A DNA stretch of 44,324 nt from Pseudocercospora fijiensis CIRAD86 (GCF_000340215.1 NW_006921533.1:942214-986537), one strand, 5' to 3'; numbered from the stretch's first letter, positions 1 through 10,383 are shown. Translations and numbers: made by a program. The notes: generated by a model from the letters alone, not told the origin.

Positions 1-2640
1 AGAGGAACGTATAGCCCGTATAAGAGATTTTAAGATATATAGAAACCTCGTCCTAAAGTTCCTACCTCTACCTCCCTCCTATACTTACCCGGTCGTATAT
101 AATATAGTCTTATAAGCGAAGTACGAGATAATATAGGCTCATAGTCGTTTAGAGTAACGTACTATATAAATAACTAGGCGTACTACTATTATTTACTAAC
201 GACCTATATCCTAGGATGCTCTTCTCGTATATTTCATATACTTTTTTAATATCTTACTTATAAGCGCTCCGCGATAACCGAGTAGATATAAGGTATAGGG
301 GTTCTACTCGGTATCTTAGCCTTCGAGATAGGGGGGAGTTAAATCTAGAGGCATAGTCGGCACTCGGAGCCGGTATATAGAGACTGTAGTAGGCCCATTC
401 CTACTAAATAGCTAACTTATTTAGTATAGCCTACCGTAGCACAGATATTTATCACATTTCCTAGTAATAGAGTCAGGTTACTTATAAGATTACTATAGCT
501 AGTACCTCTAGCCGGGTCTTTATACTAGATAGTTAGACTATATATAGTAGTATTATTACTATTAAAGTAGTAACTGCGGAAGATATCTAGGTAGAATTTC
601 CTACTAAATTCCACTACCTCTTTTAGAACTATACTAATACTATTTTAGCTATTGTCCTTATAGCTATCTACGTAAATCGCGTTACGACTATAGGTAAGGA
701 TTTTAAAGCCCTAGATTAGATTCTTAAGAGTTAGAATATCTAAATTCGAGATAGTAGTAGGTAGGATAGATATTCTAGTAGGATAGATATTCTTAGTATC
801 CTCTATAAGCGTTTCTATATACAAAATATGCCGCTATTATACGGCGCTATATAGCGCGCTATAAATACTCTCTAAGTATATATATAGTATATTATGCTTT
901 ATCAGACGTCCGAAATAAAAGTCTTCGAAAATTCTATTAGTACTAGTCTTAAAAAGGGCTTGCTTTAAGTTACGTATATATTCCTATACTTGTTAGAAAC
1001 CGACTAATTCTATAGTTCTAACCTGCTACTCGTATAGTTGCTTAGCAAACTAACTTAAACTAACCTAGAATTTCGGCTTAGTAAACTAAACCAAACTAAC
1101 CCGACCTACTATAGGGTATAGCAATGCTAGTACGCTAACCTACGATAGTATATAATACTATCTTAGGCCGACTATAGTAAACGTTTATAGTACTACTTAG
1201 GGTTGCCTAGTTAGCGGTAGCTAAATATTTTAGTTATAGTAAAACATACTTCTCTAGATACTATCGATATACTACTCGTCTACGCCGCGGACTATAGTAA
1301 TAGCACGAGCCTTACTAGCGTCCTAGTCTAATATACTACAATTCGGAAATATAATATAGTCGGCGACCTTAGTATTAGCTAGAATTAGATCGTATAGCAG
1401 GTATACAAACTAGTCTTCTAGATATATACGATCGAGTAGCAAATCCTTATTATTAAACTAACCTATAAAATCGAAATAGGCACTAGTAGTAGTGCGATTG
1501 CTACCGACTTTAAAGTAGTAGATATAAGTACTATTACCCTTCCCGGCCTACTAGTATAGAAAGCCGATTATCTCTAGGTTATAGCCTATACTGTCCTATT
1601 TAGTATAGGCGAGCGGGTAGGTAATACCTAGCTAAAGCACCTATATCTATACGATTAGCTATATATCTAGCTTGCTACGTTAAAAGTATAGCATAGTATT
1701 AGAGCAATTCGATACTAGTTAGAAACATACCTCGCCGACCTTAGTATACTAAACTAAAAAAGCGGGTTACTAGTAGATCCGTAGGACCGTAGACTATACC
1801 CGATAGAATAGCACTATTAGCCGGAAAGCGGGTAAGTAGCGTATTATCTCCCGAGTAATACGAGACCCGATACTAGGCTACGCTAGAGATTAAGATATAG
1901 TTTAATATTAGTTAGTCGGTATATAGGCCTATACGGTAGTATATATATATATATATAAAAATCAAAATAGGGTAGTATTAAACTAGAGTACTACTACTTC
2001 TATACGTTTATATAATTCAATATATATAACGTATTCGATAGAATAGTATATAGGCCTTAGGGCGTTATAAGATACGTACTAGCGCTAGTATATAGCTAAC
2101 TTAAAAAGAATACCTAAACCTACTTTTTAAAGACTATACCTTTATTCTATTAACAGTAGGGGATAATAACGCCCTACTGCTATAGCTAAAGACTAGAGAA
2201 TAGGTATAGTACTAGTAGTAGCATCTGTCCTATATAAAAAACCAGCCTACTAGTAACGCTATAGTATAATATCGATCGGTATCTCTATGTCTTTTAGACT
2301 AAAACTAGCAGTTATAAAATTCTAGGTATCTATACTAAAAAGGACCTACCCGCTATATACTAGTTTTAATTATTTTGATCCAGGTAACTTTACTAATATA
2401 GCCCCTATTATTTCAAACTTTCTATACTAATTCGTCTAAACTGTAGCTTCTACTACCTATAAATCCTAGTATATATATAATTATTGTTAGTTTCTAGCTG
2501 TTAGTACTTATTAGTACTAGTATAGCTTATATTATTCTTAGGATATAACCGCTAGCCTTTCGTTATCCCCCTTGTTTTTTAGTTAAGCTACCTTTGTTAG
2601 ACTCTAGAAGCCTCGAAAGCAGTTACGATATTGTAAAGGG
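1..2640. repeat. RIP-degraded repeat DNA, no intact gene
   Basis: This stretch is dominated by TpA steps and almost lacks CpA and TpG, while CpG is kept. That is the expected outcome of repeat-induced point mutation on transposon copies. No frame stays open for long. A minus-strand frame across roughly 1-300 reads fairly continuously apart from TAG/TAA codons, suggesting an old coding region, but I recognise no family. A short tandem duplication of GTAGGATAGATATTCT lies near 770-800, and an AT microsatellite lies near 1940-1960. I see no LTR or terminal inverted repeat that delimits an element. Confidence 0.7.
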
Positions 2641-2695
2641 CGACCTATGGCTATAGCACGGCGCATATAGGAAGTTACGAGTACGGAGAAGATTT

Positions 2696-2728
2696 GGCTG
2701 TAGTTAGATTTCAAGTCTAACTATAGCC
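2696..2728. repeat. Imperfect inverted repeat (hairpin)
   Basis: GGCTGTAGTTAGA and TCTAACTATAGCC face each other across a 7-base loop, with 12 of 13 positions pairing. The hairpin lies about 105 bases beyond the stop of the decayed minus-strand gene that ends at 2834. It could be a 3'-UTR hairpin or a remnant of a small inverted-repeat element; nothing separates these options. Confidence 0.5.
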
Positions 2729-2833
2729 GGGGCTTTCAACCTGTAGCTAGTTCTATGCTTATATACGTACCTATATAGGCAATAATCATCCTATGTTTAT
2801 CCTATGCCCGTGCCTATGCCTATATCCTTGCCC

Positions 2834-4220
2834 TCATCCTGTAACGATGACGACGTTATAGTTCTTAGTGTGGTTGCAGGTATCGGCACTAAGGTTGCAG
2901 TCTGTTATAGGCGTTAATATAGGCATTGACATGGCTAAAGCTCTAGACTTACTCTTCTTAGCCTTCTTAGCCTAGCAACCTAGGCAAGGCACTATAGCCT
3001 CGGGGAACTCGGTACGGAACTCGCGGTTGGCCTTAGTTAGATCAATCTGTATAGGCGTTAGTATAGGCAAAGGTATGTACGTAACCATTCATACCTTGCC
3101 GTGCTTGCCGCGCCGGACGACGAAGGGCCTATTTGAGTCAGTATATAACTAGTGGCATAGGCATAGATCGGCACATACATCTCGCTATTACTCTTAGACT
3201 CAGACTTAGACTTAGTCTCTGAGTCTTCGATTGTCTCGGCAGATTTAGCCGGTACTTTGCCCTTAGCTTTGCCCTTGCTCGGTGTACCTAGGGCGTCGGG
3301 GCTATATACGGATTAGTATAGGCAAAGGTAAGGGTAAAGATATAGCTATACTTAACCTCGTACAGATCCTAGGCATTGTCGAAGAAATCTAAGGGATATA
3401 TTAGTAAAAAGCTTTACCTATAGAGCTGCCTAAACCTACCAATGCACTTTTTTGTCTTAGTCTTAGGCGTATACCGACTACTACGGTCCTTCTCCCTAGG
3501 TTGCTCGACTTTTCCCTTATACTGTATATGCGTTAGTATAGGCAAAGCTCTAGGCAGGGAGCTACGTACACTATAGATAATGTGTGTAGCGAGAGCCGAA
3601 GTGTCGCGGCAGATAGTCTACAAGGTATTAGCTTTAGGCATACGTATAGGCAAAGATAGAGTTATATACTATAGAAGCCCTTCTCTTCGTACAACTCCTT
3701 TAGCGTCTCTTCGTCTTCGTCTTTTCTTTTATAGTGTTAGCAATGACTAGTAATATAGGTATAATACTGTATATACCTATCGCTATTCTTCTAGGCAGCT
3801 AGGAAGCGACCGAAGTTCTTAGATCCTGCCGGTATACGACAAGTTACCTCACCTATATAGGTGCGTACGGCCTCCTAGTTAGTCTTTAGGCAGATCTATA
3901 GGCATTAGTTTGGCCTATTGTATAGGTAGAAGAGAGATTACATACTACGATTTCTATCTCAGGCATATTGAATAACTCGCCCTATAAGAGGCGCTTCTTA
4001 TATTTGCGGTAGGAGCTCTATATAGGCATAAGCATAGGCAGATGTATAGCCTAGTCTCTGTACTTATAGATTGCTCTAGTAGGGTGTTATTCCAGGTAAC
4101 GGTCTTAATGTCTTACGGCATATTAGGAGGTATATGTAGAGCTATAGGCTTAGGTATAGTAGTATAGGGAACTCGGTTAGCTGCGACATCGAAGTCGCCT
4201 TGTTAGCTCGTCGCGCATGT
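2834..4220 (-). pseudogene. Decayed multi-intron gene carrying introner-like introns; function unknown
   Basis: The minus strand holds at least ten intron-like segments of 38-52 bp: 4018-4063, 3896-3945, 3726-3776, 3632-3669, 3522-3569, 3389-3439, 3302-3351, 3129-3178, 3047-3094 and 2902-2952. Splicing the last nine keeps one reading frame (phases 0,2,1,0,1,2,2,0,1) from about 4017 to a TGA at 2836-2834. The frame is interrupted only by six TAG codons, each explicable as CAG changed by RIP. No simple junction keeps frame at the 4018-4063 intron, so an indel is likely there. The start is uncertain; an ATG at 4218 is out of frame with the best upstream exon. The predicted protein has a Lys/Ser-rich middle and Cys residues near the C-terminus (PCLGC, then CNLSADTC), possibly metal-binding. 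I recognise no family. CpA/TpG are better preserved here than in the flanks. Confidence 0.65.
2902..3669 (-). repeat. Family of near-identical short introns (introner-like elements)
   Basis: On the minus strand the introns at 3522-3569 and 3047-3094 share TTTGCCTATACTAACGC followed, after one variable base, by TATACAG. The introns at 3302-3351 (CTTTGCCTATACTAATCC) and 2902-2952 (TGCCTATATTAACGCC) are close variants. The intron at 3632-3669 carries a shortened version (CTTTGCCTATACGTATGCC). The shared block spans the branch point (CTAAC) and the 3' splice site. Unrelated introns in one gene should not share this much sequence, so intron copying is the simplest reading. Introner-like elements are known from Dothideomycete fungi; membership of a known family cannot be tested here. 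Confidence 0.65.
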
Positions 4221-4303
4221 ATATAGGTATATACAAAGGAATAGGGGTAGGGGCTAGGGGTAGATACGTACTAGTAGTATATTGTAGAAAGAAAGGAAGA
4301 GAG

Positions 4304-4327
4304 TATACGCGCAAAGATGCGCGTATA
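4304..4327. repeat. Perfect 9-bp inverted repeat
   Basis: TATACGCGC and GCGCGTATA are separated by AAAGAT. The hairpin sits at the edge where RIP-type composition gives way to normal sequence, just upstream of the decayed minus-strand gene. Its function is unknown. Confidence 0.55.
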
Positions 4328-4385
4328 GATATCGCGTAACGCTTAGCGTAATAGAAGATCCTAGCGTAATGAAACTTTCGCGTAC

Positions 4386-4929
4386 GGGACGCACCCGCTT
4401 TAGCGTCTACGGATCCCTACATCGATGGTCAACTCCGCGTTTAGCGTGGTCAAGCGCACTTGTCTCACTTCTGTCAAGAACCGAGTAGTAGCGTCCGCCG
4501 CCCGATTGGTAGGTTTGAACTTCATACAGGCATAATCCGCTTCCCCCATTGGATAAAACAGCATTCGCAGGGCTCGGCGGTACTTCCTCAGGGTATAATG
4601 ACAATACTGCCGGAATTTTGAAAGAGGGTGTAGACTCCTTATTTTATAGCACTACCCTGCTTACCACGCGGTGTTTGCATGGCCTATCGCGCGCGGGAAG
4701 ACACGGCTCCGGTGAGAATGCAATGTCGCTTCTAGACTCCGGACATGCCGCACCGGCAGGTCGTCATGCTGGGCGATCTACATACATGTCCTCCAGCTGC
4801 TGGTCATGGTCGTGGTTGTTTGTTCCCGCTGCCGCTACATTCCTGTGCCCAAAATTTGCAGAATACTGCCACTTCGAAAGTCTAGGATTACGAATCACAC
4901 CACTCAGGCCTAGTGGCTAGGATAAAAAG
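4386..4929. other. Boundary spacer between RIP block and gene island
   Basis: Composition becomes normal from about 4385. Short open frames here show no domain or convincing start context and look like chance. The last 200 bases probably contain the promoter and 5' UTR of the plus-strand gene starting at 4930. Confidence 0.5.
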
Positions 4930-5712
4930 ATGGCAATGACAACGGAAAATTTGGACTTAGACCTCGTAAACGAGAAATTACTGGAACAGCAGACGAAGAT
5001 CTCTGAAGTGGGAGAAGACGAGCTAGATATGGCCGAGGACCAGAATGAACACCCCCTTCGATGGACGATCACGCCCCAAGTCAACAACTTGATACTATCG
5101 CATTGGGAGTTTGACAGCGAAGAACAGAAGCAGAGGTTTTTGCAGCAAGATTTGACAGGTCTAGCATGCCTTGCATTCCCCTTCGCACTGGAGGACCGAA
5201 TAGAGCTGATTGCACGGCTTTTCTCCATCGTCTATCTACTCGGAGAACTCGTGGGGGACTTGGATGTTGAGGACGCGGAAGAGTGCTTGGACAGCCTTCA
5301 AGAAGCCGTGAAAGGGTATTGGAAGCCGGATCCTGACCAAGCTCCAGTGTGCATGCTTTGCGACCTGTTCGACGAGATTCGAGCACATGACTATCAGGTT
5401 GTTGACGATATTATCGACGCGACATGGAAGTACCTTGAGTAAGCACGTCTGTCATGATCTTGTCCGAAATCGTAGCTGACCTTCTACAGCCTCAGAATAG
5501 TGCAGCGTGGGAGAAGGGCAAGACGCCTCGACGAAGTCCAAACTTTCAAGGATTCATTTCTTGCCGCTGGTCTGGAGTTACCTCTCCACCGCTTTGCAAC
5601 AGGCGTTATGATCGACGAAGAAGAATTCGCTTTCGGCTCAGATCGTTCATCTGATGAAGAGTTTGAAGCATCAGCGATGGAGCTCAAAGAACTTTTTGCT
5701 GGACTTCGATGA
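4930..5712 (+). CDS. Truncated class I terpene-synthase-like protein
   Basis: Two exons, 4930-5438 and 5490-5712, give 243 residues. The 51-bp intron has GTAAGC at its donor, AGCTGACC as branch point and CTACAG at its acceptor. Splicing is required because the first frame otherwise stops at 5442. Residues 70-150 resemble the N-terminal half of fungal sesquiterpene synthases of the longiborneol-synthase type: an LACLAFPFALEDRIELIARL helix, then the place where the metal-binding DDxxD/E motif normally lies, then a CDLFDEIRAHD segment. Here the motif position reads GELVGD (about 105-110), so the acidic cluster is degraded. The protein ends before any NSE/DTE motif and is well short of the usual 350-400 residues. 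It is probably catalytically inactive or repurposed. The family call rests on pattern memory. An alternative start is the ATG at 4936. Confidence 0.6.
5439..5489 (+). other. Intron of the terpene-synthase-like gene
   Basis: A 51-bp intron with GTAAGC donor, GCTGAC branch and CTACAG acceptor. It restores frame between two exons that are both clearly coding. Confidence 0.8.
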
Positions 5713-5815
5713 GCGAGCTACAACTAAAACATTACACAAATACCACCAGCTTTTGACAACCATGATGAGTCTTGTACGTCGTCAGTCATAAACGAAATGA
5801 AAGCATCCACGCTGC

Positions 5816-8188
5816 TTAGCCCGATTGAGCGGCCTCGGCTTCCTCAGCTGCGCTCTGCTGGTCCATGTTCACGATCGCTTGATAAGTCAGATGGAACAGG
5901 CCGCAACGATAATCGACCTCTTGCGAGTCGATCACAGTCACTCCAGATCCGAGGACATTTCCTCGATTGCCCAGAACAGCAAGATCGAAGTTGCCTTCCG
6001 AGCGCGTCCCATTCTCTCCGTAATAGAGACCTCCCTCAGAAGTGCTGGATCCTCCAACAAGCACAGCAGCCGAAGAACCCGTGCCAACGGCATTCCAACC
6101 GGGACCTGCTTCAGGATTGCGGGCGAATCGAGCCCAGATTCCCATCATCGTTCTCGAAAGAGCATATTCCTGCGTCGTGCTATTGGTCTGATTGAACGTT
6201 CCGAACACGATGGGAATCTCGCTGCTATGAAACGCTCCGAGATTTGGTGCAGGTTGGGTGTTGGAGAAGGAGGCATTGAAGTAGTAGCGCCAAGTAGGAA
6301 TTCCTGCCGCAGCAGAGGCATTTGCCCAAAGCGCTTGCGTGCACTGGAAAACATACTCGGTGAAGATTTGAGAAACTTGCTCATATCCCGTTGGCCCGGA
6401 GTCGGTCGCGTTCAGAGGATATGCGGCTGTGATCGTTTCGACGAGAGGTGTATAGTTGGCGGTAATCTCTGCGACGAAAGCCGCCGAACTATTCACCCCG
6501 ATCTCGAAAATTCTATTCATCAACATCAGCGTAGCACATCGGATATGCATCGTCCACATCTCATACCGTCCCTCTTGCGAATTCGACCCTCCAAGCACCG
6601 GAATCCTCGGAATCTGCCCCTTCGCCCTCCTCTCCGCAGCATTCACAAAAAAAGTAAAATCATCCCAAACCGGATTAAAAGTCAGACTTTCCTTCTCAAT
6701 AACATCCGTGATCATCCTAGCATCCGCCTCTCTCAAACACGTCAAATTACTCTCATACCTTCCCTCACACTTCAAAACCTCAGCAACTCTATACCAACTC
6801 TCAAACGTACTCGGTCTCGGCTGCGGATTATACGAAATCTGCCCTGACTCCAGAATCGCGGCGCGGAACGGAGGAGGTTTTTCGTCGTCGCGAGAGTATG
6901 AAGTGAGGAGAGTGTCGACAGACCAGGCGCCCGCCGATTCCCCCAAAACCGTCACTTTCTCTGGCGAACCTCCGAAGTTTTGGATGTTGCGTTGTACCCA
7001 TTCGAGGGCGAAGCGTTGGTCTAAAAACCCCAGGTTTCGTTGTGTGAGGGGGAGTTCGGGGGTTGTGGCGAAGCCGAAGATGTTGGTTCTGTACTGTGTC
7101 GAAGGGAGGGAGGACTGTTAGTTGGTGGGATGATATATATATGATGGAGAAGGTTCGTTTTTTTTTATTATGGATCTAGGTACACTTACGTTTATTGTTA
7201 CGACGATTATATCTTCGTATGCGGCGAACGAACTGCCGTCGTAATAAGGTTGTCCTGCGTTTCCGAATTGTAGTGCTCCTCCGTAAATCCAAACCATGAC
7301 AGGTCTGCCATCGCACGGTGCTGGAGAACTTGGAGCGTAGACGTTGAGATATAGACAGTCTTCGCTTTCTTCGGGGTTTGGGTTGTTGAAGACATATTCG
7401 GTGAATTTTTGGACGTAGATTGGATAGACGAATTGTTGGAGACAGGCAGGACTCCAGGCAGTCGCGTTGAGGATTGCTTGGGACTGTGGTGCTGGCTCTG
7501 GTGGTCCGAACCTTGTTGGGGGGCTCTTTGCGAAGGGAATTCCGAGGAATTTGTTCACGGGAGCGGTTGCTGCGGGTAAGGAAGTTGTGAGGCCGTGGAC
7601 TATGCCGTTCTCGATTGTTGCTGTTGGACCGCCTCCAAGGTAGCATGAAGGTGACGACTTTGGTGTTGGGACTGTAGTTGTGTACGATGGTGGTTGCGAC
7701 GCATAGCTTCCGGATATTATTTGTAGTGAGACGATCGAGGATGGTATCGAGGATGTTTGAGAAGTACTGACTGACCCAGAAGATGCACAGTAATCGATTA
7801 TTTTTCTACCACTGCAGCAACTCCCTGTAGCTGTGGCTTGCCAAACGAGGTGACCAGAGTTGCAAATTCCATAGCTGTAAGGACCATGACAGACAATGGC
7901 TCCATCGCTAGAGCACACATCATCGTAATGGCCAACAACCTTTCCATTCTCGCACCAGGAGCCCTCGGGTACTTTTTCCCAGACTGCTGTGCCATAGTTG
8001 CAAATGGCAAAATATTCTTCTCCATTGCAAAGTACTTGTCCATTGTTGGAGCATGTTCTAGAGCTCGGCTTGGCTTCCTGTACTGAACCCGAAGGCGTAA
8101 CTACTCTCTCAGTGAATCCGTACTTGTTCAATCTGGCAGCGGAAACGACTGAGAAGAGGAGCAATGGGGCTCCGTTACTGAATCTCAT
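5816..8188 (-). CDS. Secreted type-B carboxylesterase/lipase with two N-terminal Cys-rich modules
   Basis: Exons on the minus strand are 8188-7190 and 7093-5816, giving 758 residues. The 96-bp intron (GTAAGTG to ACACAG) joins VVTIN to YRTNIFGFA, a standard junction for this family. I chose the ATG at 8188 over one 45 bases upstream because it starts a signal peptide, MRFSNGAPLLLFSVVSA. Two modules follow with nearly the same Cys spacing (C-x7-C-x8-C-x14/15-C, residues about 46-79 and 92-125). They resemble small carbohydrate-binding domains of the CBM19 kind, then a Ser/Thr/Pro linker. The esterase domain starts near 200. The triad is complete: Ser386 in GESAGAW, Glu507 in GGSNSQEG, His622 in GAFHSSEIP. 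It is expected to be extracellular and hydrolyse carboxylic esters, perhaps on a polysaccharide or wall substrate to which the modules bind; that targeting role is inferred. Confidence 0.9.
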
Positions 8189-8785
8189 AGTGGGTGGTCG
8201 TACAAGCATACAAGCTTGTGTCTTCAATGCCACAAGGATGAAAAGCCGAATGAAGTTCTGTACCTACACAGCATGAAAAGCAGTACATCAACAAGCTTTG
8301 GACAGCCATCTCGTACCGCTCGCCAAGATGTCGTCAATGAACATCGTAGATAGCAGTGCCGCGGTCCATCTCAAGAAGCCTAGACTAAGTCTGGTAGAAC
8401 TGCCCAGGTGATGTTCTCAAGCCGCGGCTAATAAGGATTTTGGACCTGAGTCTGCGGGTGTGGCGCGCGTGCATGACACAGTGGGGAGATCGACTGAGAA
8501 ATCTCAGTGAGGTATACACACCACCACTCACGAGTCATCAGGGTGTTGCAGTTGGTCCCTGCAAATTCAAGATACTTTGCTGATACTGTTCTATATGTCC
8601 ATGAAGAGGAGTTGCATCAAGTATGCGTTTGCACCAATTTCAGTAGCTTCCCTACAGTACAAGTCCGGGAATGCGATTACCATATTCGGAAAGACGGCTA
8701 AAGCGCACTCACTGTTGCTCGTAAAAGTCACATATGGTCTCCTCAGTGCATGGCTTTCAACTCTGTTCTTCTTATGTATGGCGAT
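8189..8785. other. Intergenic spacer upstream of the esterase gene
   Basis: No convincing gene is visible. It contains the presumed promoter and 5' UTR of the minus-strand esterase. Short open frames at 8507-8876 on the plus strand have no recognisable features. Confidence 0.5.
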
Positions 8786-9160
8786 TCATCCGAGCATCCA
8801 TTTAACACCATCCACAGAGTCCTGTTTCGCAGCCTTCGATTCCGGGAGACCGGGACAAGTCGTCCAAAAACCATGAGGCAAGCCTTGATAAATCTTCTCG
8901 CGAGTTTCGATACCTTCGTGCTGGAAAAGTTGTCGATACAGAATCGCCTCGTCGCGACGCGGATCCCAGCCACAAGTCTGGAAGAAAGCTTTTTTCGCCA
9001 AACCTTTGCGAGAAGAATATAGCAAGGGAGAGTATCTCTCGTCATCGTAAGGCGCACCGTATTTGTTTGCGAAGAAGTTGATACTCTTTACCGTCAGACC
9101 TGGCGCGTCGTCGACTTCGTCTACGCTGAGGGCCACTTCGGAAGACGCTTGCCACGGCAT
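8786..9160 (-). pseudogene. 3' remnant of an alpha/beta hydrolase (fold-3 / HSL-like)
   Basis: The final 124 codons read as the C-terminal part of an alpha/beta-hydrolase-3 enzyme (hormone-sensitive-lipase-like esterases). The block DERYSPLLYSS is followed by CGWDPRRDE, carrying the catalytic Asp, and GLPHGFW, carrying the catalytic His. The N-terminal half with the oxyanion HGG and the nucleophile GDSAG is absent upstream. Upstream of 9160 the same frame runs on to 9385 through a tRNA-like sequence, so an ATG-initiated ORF exists but its first 75 codons are not hydrolase. I read this as a truncation, possibly at a recombination point near the tRNA relic. The fragment itself has no frameshift, so the loss is either recent or the fragment is under some constraint. 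Confidence 0.65.
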
Positions 9161-9183
9161 TTTTGTGATCGGGTTCATCGGCC

Positions 9184-9239
9184 CGGCGTTGAAATGAAAA
9201 TGCCGAAGATGGTCGTGGGTTCGAATCCGACAGGCGCCA
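9184..9239 (+). other. tRNA 3'-half-like relic with perfect B box
   Basis: GGTTCGAATCC at 9218-9228 is an exact RNA polymerase III B box. Around it lie an anticodon-arm-like hairpin (CGGCG ... TGCCG, 9184-9204), a T-arm with one G-G mismatch, and an acceptor-like AGGCGCC plus A at 9232-9239. The matching 5' acceptor strand and D arm are not found upstream, so this is not an intact tRNA gene. It could still recruit TFIIIC. Confidence 0.5.
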
Positions 9240-9441
9240 AAACAATTTGAACGAGGCAAAAACTGGACATGCCTCAACAAGCTGAAGGAACCGGTGTAGA
9301 GAAAATGATTAGCAAACTTCTGGGCCACGGACACAGTCAGCATCTGCCATCGCGCGGAAAGAATTGAACTCCTGCGCAAAAGCAAAAGAATTAAGCCAAC
9401 GACGGATCCGGTCCGTCGCCAGGTTAATCCGGGACCTCACA

Positions 9442-9560
9442 GGTGCTCCCTTCTCATGTGTACGATTACTCCCATGAGTCGAAAGCCCCTGTGAGCACCC
9501 CAGATGCTCCCTCCTCATGTGTACGATTACTCCCATGAGTCGAAAGCACCTGAGCACCCA
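9442..9560. repeat. 61-bp tandem duplication with internal palindromes
   Basis: Two copies start at 9442 and 9503. Each contains CTCATGTGTACGATTACTCC followed by CATGAG, so CTCATG/CATGAG can pair. GGTGCTC and GAGCACC also bracket the unit. The copies differ at a few positions. No coding role is apparent. Confidence 0.75.
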
Positions 9561-10383
9561 TTCGTCCGGCCCCGGGCGGGATTGGTGGTGGGCTGAGTGG
9601 TTCGAATAATCTTACCACTCAACCATCCCACCCGAGGTGATTATCAGCAATTCTGTTGCGCTTATCACCCTTTAGCAAAGGCTTGGCATGGTTGCCGTCC
9701 TCCACTCATCACAGCTCGCAAGCTCCAGGCAACCGCCGAGCGGTCTCCCTGCACCGTCGTTGTGCGCTCTCGTGCTCTTGGGCAGGCCGCCATTCGGAAG
9801 GCAGATGCAACAGGTGTATTCTCCACGAGTGGGAGTGCGTAAGGTTGTGCCTCGCACGCAGCTTGTTTATTCACCCTTGACACTTCCTCTGCTCTTTCCT
9901 CTGCGCAACATCTGCCCGCTATGCAGATGCACCGGTTTCAAGAATTCGAGCAATCGAGAATCTGGACGGTACGAAGTTTACGAGCTGCTTCTTATGCAGT
10001 TGCCGTTTAAATGGTCTGTAGTAATAATGTGAAAGGTGAAGCTGAAGACGTGAGATCAAGGAGGAGGAGGAGGAGTCGGCAGATCTTCGGGGGTAGAATA
10101 CCCGCACTCCGCGTCAACTGCACAATGTCAATGTCCTCTCATGCTCGAACGCATAACAATTGCTTCGCTTCCTTCGTCGGGACAATCATCGCTGAGCGCT
10201 CCTAACACTAGCATACAATTTCCCTATCTGGGAGAGCGACTACGACTCCATTTCGCGTCACCGAGCACTGCGCAAGTAGAAAGGCTGACCAGGCTTTTCA
10301 CAATGGCGCACTGGCCCATAAGTCAAGACCTGTCGATGTTTGACAGCATCGAGTGTGACGATCGAACACGGGCAAATATGCGA
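9561..10383. other. Intergenic spacer with a B-box-like hairpin
   Basis: No gene is supported here. At 9585-9632, GTGGGCTGAGTGG pairs imperfectly with CCACTCAACCATCCCAC around a B-box-like GGTTCGAATAA (9599-9609, 9 of 11 consensus positions). A short GGA repeat lies near 10060. The rest looks like ordinary unique sequence. Confidence 0.4.

Noticed and set aside
3618..3669. 52-bp intron using the TTGTAG acceptor
   Set aside because: It breaks the frame. The CTAAAG acceptor at 3632 keeps frame and aligns with the shared intron block.
2834..4017. TAG reassigned to Gln in this organism
   Set aside because: Genes in the island use TAG, TGA and TAA normally as ends, and RIP of CAG explains the internal TAG codons.
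4549..4920. 123-residue open frame before the terpene-synthase-like gene
   Set aside because: Composition and lack of any motif suggest chance. It overlaps the likely promoter of the next gene.
5797..6847. Long plus-strand open frames opposite the esterase gene
   Set aside because: They are antisense to conserved esterase exons with an intact catalytic triad and have unnatural Arg/Ser-rich composition.
9184..9239. Functional tRNA gene
   Set aside because: The 5' acceptor strand and D arm are missing and the T stem has a mismatch. Kept only as a relic.
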